DNA from: Sisyra terminalis
Taxonomy: Eukaryota; Arthropoda; Insecta; Neuroptera; Sisyridae
Direction of reading: 5' to 3'
Assembly (NCBI GenBank): GCA_958496175.1
Contig: OY292274.1
Coordinates: 67,342,630 to 67,406,629 of the forward strand
DNA length: 64,000 nt
Shown one piece after another: positions 57,456 to 64,000 of this stretch. Within the stretch, counting starts at the first letter, position 1, and each line of letters opens with the position of its first letter. Under the pieces are notes generated by a model. It made no database searches. It was given only the letters and a program-made list of their open reading frames with translations, and was not told the origin of the DNA. A program made the position numbers and the translations under genes.

Positions 57456-58345
57456 TAGACTGATTCAAAAAAAATGATGATTTTTTTTTCTTATTTATAT
57501 CAAAAATATTATTGGGAATAACAAAAAAAAATTCTGTGAAAGTTTAAGCTCTTAATATTAATATTAAGAGGTGCCACATCGCAAATTTCGATTTTCCATT
57601 TAAATAACATGGGAACAATATTCTCTTGCACTTTGGAATTTTATAGCTCACGTTGGTGACAATATTTCGGAATGACCAAGATATATTCTTGTAGAAAATT
57701 GAACGATCTACAAAAAGGATCTTGTACAAGTTTTTGATATATTTATTCCTTCAAAAGTTATTCGAGGTCAAAGTTGAACTAAAAAGAAATTTTAATGTTT
57801 TTTCAATTTTTTGACGCAACCATCATTTTTACGAGAAAGTTTTATAGGACATTTTTGTAGAGCATTTTTTTTCTTATAACTTATCTCTACAAAATTTTTT
57901 GATATTTTTCACAGGTCCTAAGTTATTTGCATTACACTGAAAATATTCGTAATTTTATTGTTTTAAATTAATAATATTCCCTGAATTATTATATTTTTAA
58001 CATAATTTTTTTTTATTACTTAGAACCTGTGACAAACACCAAAAACTTTTATAGAGATAAGCTACAGGAAAAAAAAGTGCTCTACAAAAAATGTCCTTTA
58101 AAATTTTCTCATAAAATTGATGGTTGCGTCAAAAAATTGAAAAAATATTAAAATTTCTCTTTAGTTCAACTTTGACCTCGAATAACTTTTGAAGGAAAAA
58201 ATATATCAAAAACTTATCACAAACCTTTTTTGTAGATCGTTCAATTTTCTACAAGAATATACCTTGGTCATTTCAAAATATTGTCACCAACGTGAGCTAT
58301 AAATTTCCACAGTGCAATAGAAAAATACAAAAAATGTCTTATAAT
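57456..58345. mobile_element. Family A foldback element, right end truncated
   Basis: Left terminus TAGACTGATTCAAAAAAAAT. Full left arm, turn at about 57950-58020, right arm to CCACAGTGCAATAGAAAAAT, then cut. A small separate hairpin ATTACATCG-CAATT-CGATGTAAT follows at 58344-58366. Confidence 0.87.
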
Positions 58346-58366
58346 TACATCGCAATTCGATGTAAT

Positions 58367-59014
58367 CCGTGGGTTAGACAGGGAATATGAAGCAATATTG
58401 GGTATAATACTTTCAGAGCTTTGCATAAGGGGGACAAGTCATAATACAACATGTATAACTACTGAAATAAGCAATAACGCTACAAAAATAGAATTATATG
58501 CATTTGCATATGCAAACATGCAATGCAATAATTCGATGTCTACTTATAACTAATTGGAAACAGTTTTATCAAATAATATATAATTTAGTTTTAAAATTTA
58601 TGAAAAAAAACAATGTCTTTTTTTGAAAAGCCTAATTGGAGTTTGAAACTTAGTATTAATTTAATAAAATAAAATTCAAGTTTTACACTTTTATATTTTC
58701 AAAATTCCTTGTTATGGGGGTTGAACAAATTGGATGGGTAGGAAATTGGCCTGTTTTGTAAAGTAGTGTTTCGAGGCAATGAATATATAATTGTTAAAGA
58801 TTTTTATTTTTTTTTTAGAATATTACGGTAATTTACTAGTAAACTATAAAGTCCTTTGTCTTTTTAGAGTGCCATTTCATTTCTGAGGTTGGCAATCGTT
58901 ATTTTGTTAATTGCAGTTTCGAACAATTGCAGTGAAATGCAACGAAACCAATCTTTGAGGTTTTGACGCCAGAATATTCTTCGTCTTTCAATATCCAGCT
59001 TTCTAAATATTTTT
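58367..59014. other. Spacer, nothing recognised
   Basis: No features identified. Confidence 0.3.
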
Positions 59015-59022
59015 CCCTAGAT

Positions 59023-59218
59023 CAGCGGTTCCTAACCTTTTTCAGCCGCGGACCTCTAAGGAAATCAAGCATAATACCAAGGACCCCTGAGTGAAAAAAA
59101 GGTGCAATTTTTGGACAATATTATATTTTAGTATTCCTTCATTTAATTAAAAAACGAACTTTTTCAAATGGGATCGCGGACCCCCAGGGGTCCGCGGACC
59201 ACAGGTTAGGAAGCAATG
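59023..59218. mobile_element. hAT-like MITE, family G, with perfect 8-bp duplication
   Basis: A 196-bp element with the left end CAGCGGTTCCTAACCTTTTT and the right end AGGTTAGGAAGCAATG. GGTCCGCGGACC lies inside the right end and CCGCGGACC inside the left. CCCTAGAT is duplicated at 59015-59022 and 59219-59226. It is homologous to 22299-22478 in opposite orientation. Confidence 0.92.
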
Positions 59219-59226
59219 CCCTAGAT

Positions 59227-60091
59227 AATGGTCCAGCTATATCTGTCCCCGATATTGTAACTTTCTTTTACTAGTAATTTTGTCCAGGTGTGATGTTTGA
59301 ATATGCTTTTGTTAGAATTTATTCGCAAGTCTTTCCCTAAACTTATTGATTTTCAAAGAGTGTTAGTTTTTGAGGGATTCTTAAGAAATTGAACTATTTG
59401 GAACTGATTTGCATTTAGAATGAGAAAAAAATTATTTGACATAATTGACAATCGTTTCTGGTTCCATATAAATTGGTAAAGATACTAACCTATGGAAGTG
59501 TGAAATTTTAAATTATAAAATTTCTAAAAATTATTCAAAAAATTCAGATTATTTTATAGAAGCTAAAGAAATGTTTTATAGGGTTTGGTCTTATATATCG
59601 ATTGGGATATGAATTAGTGTTGATTTTTTTTTTTGGAGTTTCGAAAATCAATTATTATCATTTTGAACTTGTTAATAAAAATCAAGTTGATAATTGTGAC
59701 ATTGAAAATATTCTGTTGAAGTCGTTTCGTGTGACGCATTTGATTTTCTCTAAATAACCTTAATATGTAATTACGTCTTTATTAATGAACCGAATCTAAT
59801 TAATCAGGGTTGAATTGCTTTGAACGCAAGAACTATCTTATCAATTATCTGCTAATATTATGTATCTGAAAAAAAATTAAACAAAAAAAAAAAATCAGGG
59901 CTTCCGAAAACTTTAACATTATGATTAATGAACTTGATAGATCTTATAAAACAATGATAATTTTATTGAAGGAAAAGATGAAAAAAAAAATCAATAACGA
60001 GGTAATATTTTTTTACCTAATTTATTTAATATTATGAATATATATTATGTAAAACTATTGTAATGGTAATTTCCTTTAATAGTTATAAAAT
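59227..60091. other. Spacer, nothing recognised
   Basis: No features identified. Confidence 0.3.
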
Positions 60092-60099
60092 ATGATTAT

Positions 60100-61632
60100 T
60101 AGACTGATACAAAAAAAAATATGAATTTTTTTTTCTTAATTGTATCGAAAATATTGTTGGGAATGACAAAAAACAATCCTGTGAAAGTTTAAGCTCTTAA
60201 TATTAATAGTAAGAGGTGCCAAATCGCCATTTTCGATTTTTCATTTAAATAACATGAGAACAATATTCTCTTGCATTTTGGAATTTTAGATCTCACGTTG
60301 GTGACAATATTTCGCAATGACCAAGGTATATTCTTGTAGAAAGTTGAACGATGTACAAAAAAGGTCTTGTACAAGTTTTTGATATATTTATTCTTTCAAA
60401 AGTTATTCGAGGTCAAAGTTGAACTAAAGAGAAATTTTAATCTTTTCTCAAGTTTTTCACGCAACCATCAATTTTATGAGAAAATTTCAGGGAACATTTT
60501 TTGTAGAGCACTTTTTTTTCCATAACTTATCTCTATAAAAGTTTTTGATATTTTTCACAGGTCTTAAGTTATTTAGTTAAAATAAAGAAAATATTTTTTA
60601 TGTTAAAAATATAACAATTCAGGAAATATTATTAATTTAAACCAATAAAATTACGAATATTTTCAGTTCATTGCAAATAACTTAGAACCTGTAAAAAATA
60701 TCAAAAACTTTTATAAAAATCAGTTAGAGGAAAAGAAGTGCTCTACAAAAAATGTCTTATAAATTTTTTTCATAAAATTGATGGTTGCGTCCAAAAATTG
60801 AAAAAATATTAAAATTTCTCTTTAGTTCAACTTTGACCTCGAATAACTTTTGAAGGAATAAATGTATCGAAAATTTGTATGAGACCTTTTTTGTAGATCG
60901 TTCAATTTTCTACAAGAATATGCCTTGGTCATTCCGAAATATTGTCACCAACGTGAGCTATAATATTCCAAAGTGCAAGAGAATATTGTTCCCATGTTAT
61001 TTGAATGGAAAATCAAAATTATAGGATATTTTTTGTAGAGCAATTTTTTTTCTGTAGCTTATCTCTATTAAAGATATTGATATTTTTGACAGGTCCTAGG
61101 TTATTTGCATTAAACTGAAAATATTCGTAATTATAAAATATAATATATTTTCAGTTCATTGCAAATAACTTAGAGCCTGTAAAAAATATCAAAAACTTTT
61201 ATAGAGATAAGTTATAAGAAATAAAGTGCCCTACAAAAAATGTCCTACAAAATTTTCTCATAAAATTGATGGTTGCGTCAAAGAATTGAAAAAATATTTA
61301 AATTTCTCTTTAGTTCAACTTTGACTTCGAATAACTTTTGAAGGAATAAATATATCAAAAACTTGTGCGAGACCTTTTTTGTAGATCAATTTTCTACAAG
61401 AATATACCTTGGTCATTCCGATATATTGTCACCAACGTGAGCTATAAAATTCCAAAGTGCAAGTGAATATTGTTGCCATGTTATTTAAATAGAAAATGGA
61501 AATTTGCGATGCGGCACCTCTCAATATTAATATTAAGAGCTTAAACTTTCACAGGATTTTTTTTTGTCATTCCCAACAATATTTTCGATATAATTAAGAA
61601 AAAAAAATCATCATTTTTTTTGAATCAGTCTA
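60100..61632. mobile_element. Family A foldback element, most complete copy (1533 bp)
   Basis: Runs from TAGACTGATACAAAAAAAAA to TTTTTTGAATCAGTCTA with a perfect 8-bp duplication, ATGATTAT (60092-60099 and 61633-61640). The blocks occur in the order left arm, a first turn near 60590-60680, an inner right-arm set, a second inner hairpin near 61020-61180, and a final right arm. Family A is therefore a nested double hairpin, not a simple palindrome. The 61-codon frames in the arms recur in every copy and are not genes. Confidence 0.93.
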
Positions 61633-61640
61633 ATGATTAT

Positions 61641-61824
61641 AATTGAAGTGAGGTGAAAAGAAATTTTTTTTTACTTGGAAAATATTGTAGATTAGAATAT
61701 ATTGAAATACTGTAAGAATTGAACAAAATTTTCTAATGATTCGACTGATAATTGCTTTAGGGTGTTGAAGGAAAAGTTTTATTTTGAAAAATCCTGGTTG
61801 GGCTCATCCATGGTGTGGTAAATA
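61641..61824. other. Short spacer
   Basis: Nothing recognised between the family A duplication and the F3 foldback. Confidence 0.3.
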
Positions 61825-62055
61825 ATTAATAATGTTCTTGGAAACTTGGACTCAAATAATAAGACATCAAATTTTCAAATCATCTCAACGTTTTGTTGGT
61901 ATTTATTTCCAACTTCTCCAGGAGAATTTTTGAGGTTAACATCCTTAACATCTAAAAATTCTCCTGAAGAAGTTGGAAATAAATACCAACGAAACATTGA
62001 GATGATTTGAAAATTTATCGTCTTTGAGTCCAAGTTTCCAAGAACATTATTAATT
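61825..62055 (+). mobile_element. F3 foldback with a hammerhead-like core
   Basis: The arms AATTAATAATGTTCTTGGAA (..ACTTGGACTCAAA) and their mirror ending TTCCAAGAACATTATTAATT enclose a short spacer at about 61935-61952. On the + strand CTGAAGA (61964-61970), hairpin A-GTTGG-..-CCAAC, then GAAAC (61991-61995) form the core pattern. The - arm core has point changes (CTGGAGA; CAAAAC). The sequence is unrelated to E and F1 outside the core. Confidence 0.75.
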
Positions 62056-63067
62056 GTTTTATTTTGACTTCAAGGATGACCCATAAATGACCACAAAATA
62101 TGTGACCTGAGTTTTGAATCGTTCCATATCATCCACAGCTACAATGATAGGCTTATAATAAATCTGCAGACATTTTCTGCCGTAATTAAAGCGATGAGAA
62201 AATTTTTTATGACAGATATTTCAAAATTAGCCGTTTAAATTTATTATGCACATACATATCGGTTAACGTATGGGAGAATACTTCTTACATTTGTATGCAT
62301 GGAAAACTTTCTCCCTCACTTTCACTTTCATAATATTTGCAGTGATATTATTAAAGTCGTACGTATTTAAAAACTTGATTTATATTAGAAAGATATAATA
62401 TTAATAATTAAGTGCCATTTTTTTCTTCTCTTCAAAATTGTAAAATCAAATTATAATTGCGATAAATATGTAATTGATATACCGACGACTACACCTTAAT
62501 TATATTACCTCTATACATAGCGATTGATTTTTTTTTTTTTTTGTAAAGGAAAACCCATTTTAGGTTTCTAAGACATAAAAATAAGATTGACATATACCAG
62601 AACTGCTCAGTTGCCTTAATTAGATTGTATACCTTAGTAATTACAGGTAGTATTTGTTGCACATTAATCTAATACACTTGAAATGTGCAATTAGTTATGG
62701 TAAATTGACTTTGAAATTAACAGTTGTTTATTAATCAGAATTTATTTATTTTTTTAAATTTTTTTGGGGTGATCAATTTGACAAATTTATGTTTTTATTG
62801 TAAAAGTAAAGTTTTATTTAAGAAATTTTATCAAGAAATGCCAATTTTTGTTGGTTTTAAAACGGTTTATTTTTTTATTTTCTTGAGGAATTTTGGCAAA
62901 TAACTGTTTTTTTCTTAAGTTTTTAATATGCATTTTAGTTGTAATGTTTCTACCTACCTATGAATATATTGAAAGAATTGGATTTTTTTTTCTTGAGTAT
63001 CCTTTTTGTGTTATAAGTGCTTAAGTCTAAAGAATTATTTGGGTTTTGGGTATAAAATCAAGTAAAA
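62056..63067. other. AT-rich spacer, nothing recognised
   Basis: No features identified. Confidence 0.3.
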
Positions 63068-63082
63068 GATGTGCTAGATGTG

Positions 63083-63409
63083 TATACAATATATAGAATA
63101 TATTGCGGTCCAATTTATGTAGTATAATTTAAGATAATAATACATAAAAATCATATTATAAACATAAATTTGAACAGAAGTTCAAACAAAAATATTCATG
63201 ACGTATTGCCCAGATACGTATTTCGATTGCCAAGCAATCTTCCTCAGGGGTCATGAATATTTTGTTTGAACTTCTGTTCAAATTTATGTTTATAATATGA
63301 TTTTTATGTATTATTATCTTAAATTATACTACATAAATTGGACCGCAATATATTCTATATATTGTATACACAGTATAACTGTTCAAAGTCGGCGAAAAAA
63401 TCTTATTTT
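63083..63409. mobile_element. Family E foldback, complete short form, with ~14-bp duplication
   Basis: The left arm starts TATACAATATATAGAATATA and the right arm ends TATATTGTATACACAG, followed by the tail AACTGTTCAAAGTCGGCG..TCTTATTTT. Flanks GATGTGCTAGATGT (63068-63081) and GATGTGCTAAATGT (63410-63423) match at 13 of 14 positions. The - strand core (63221-63247) is intact: CTGAGGA, GATTGC-TTG-GCAATC, GAAA. On the + side the arm resumes after the core (GGGGTCATGAATATT), so the second core was deleted. Confidence 0.92.
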
Positions 63410-63423
63410 GATGTGCTAAATGT

Positions 63424-64000
63424 TTCTAGTTTTTAAAGACTTATTTGTTTTCAAATTTAAAGATCTTCAAATACGAACAAACTATCCTAAGGTAAAGCGA
63501 ATATTAAGAGGGAAATATTGTCATGGCTATTCATGAAAAAAATTACGATTTAAACCAATTATACTAAGCATATATCGTACCTTTTTCTAGAAAAGTGACC
63601 TATCTTAAAATTATCCTTTTAAAGAAAATAGCGTTTGAAAAAAAAATCATTTTTCAAAATCATAGTATTAATACTTTTCCAATGATTATTAAAATATTTT
63701 TTTTCAGGAATTATTAGAACATTTTTTCATTAAAACATCTGCAGTGGTCTTAATAACCTTACATCTCTGTTTACGTTAAAATTTTAATACGTTTCAAAAG
63801 CTAACAAAAACTTCTATGTAAATTTTTAAAGGAAATATCCGGTATTTGGCATGGAAAATTTTAATCATATTAATCACCGAAAAATACGTAGAAGCCATTT
63901 TTTTAATTAGTGATATTGTAGGTGCACCTATTGTAGGTAGTAAAGATGTAAGTTAACAGCCTTATTCTTTCTTTTTTTCAAAAAAGTACTGTATCTCAAT
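63424..64000. other. AT-rich window end, nothing recognised
   Basis: No features identified. Confidence 0.3.

Noticed and set aside
1..64000. tRNA, rRNA or CRISPR features
   Set aside because: I looked for tRNA A/B-box-like pairs, rRNA-like conserved runs and regular direct repeats with spacers, and saw none that could be supported by eye.

Overview
This window looks like insect (arthropod) nuclear DNA. It is strongly AT-rich, gene-poor, and packed with inverted-repeat transposon remnants. It holds one clear gene island on the + strand at about 27.9-30.8 kb. That island is visibly richer in GC and CpG than its surroundings, has spliceosomal introns (GT..AG), and encodes recognisable animal proteins. 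I could not identify the species.

Gene island. (1) The 5' end of a TBL2 (transducin beta-like 2) gene: two coding exons (28186-28339 and 28453-28659) encode an N-terminal membrane anchor, a basic/Ser linker and the first WD40 repeat. The remaining WD40 exons are not visible in the 35 kb downstream. (2) Directly downstream, inside what should be a TBL2 intron, lies a same-strand DEDDh 3'-5' exonuclease gene of the REXO1/GOR class. A 28-nt first coding exon (29010-29037) joins in frame to a 1424-nt exon (29216-30639), giving a predicted 483-residue protein, with an AATAAA at 30782. An exon-like 60-nt segment at 13089-13148 is the only other coding-looking piece with good splice signals.

Repeats. 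Nearly everything else is transposon-derived. Family A (8 copies, 0.7-1.5 kb, ends TAGACTGATTC..., 8-bp target duplications) and family C (3 copies plus a fragment, ends TAGGGTGATTTT..., 8-bp duplications) are long-arm foldback DNA elements. Family B (2 full copies and a half copy) is a 1.4-kb palindrome ending in AAGGGTCTAGCAGGATCC. Several small hAT-like MITEs have 8-bp duplications (5496, 22299, 37777, 59023), and there is a dead hAT transposase C-terminus (44.9-45.3 kb) and a Tc1/mariner-type transposase fragment (55.9 kb).

Most interesting system. At least four sequence-unrelated foldback families (E at 9.7, 23.2, 52.4, 55.1 and 63.1 kb; F1 at 14.3 kb; F3 at 61.8 kb; F4 at 50.4 kb) carry, or show decayed forms of, one motif near their centre of symmetry: CTGARGA, a short hairpin, then GAAA. 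This is the catalytic-core pattern of a hammerhead ribozyme. Two E copies have 13-14 bp target duplications and an asymmetric tail on one side only. This suggests retrotransposed, hammerhead-bearing units such as Penelope-like element termini, not cut-and-paste MITEs.

Other structure: a ~450-bp segment shared by 18.3 and 53.1 kb, a ~340-bp inverted duplication (17.5/22.6 kb), short local tandem duplications (13.3, 20.3, 23.6-25 kb), TA microsatellites, and an isolated near-perfect 182-bp hairpin at 45956-46137.
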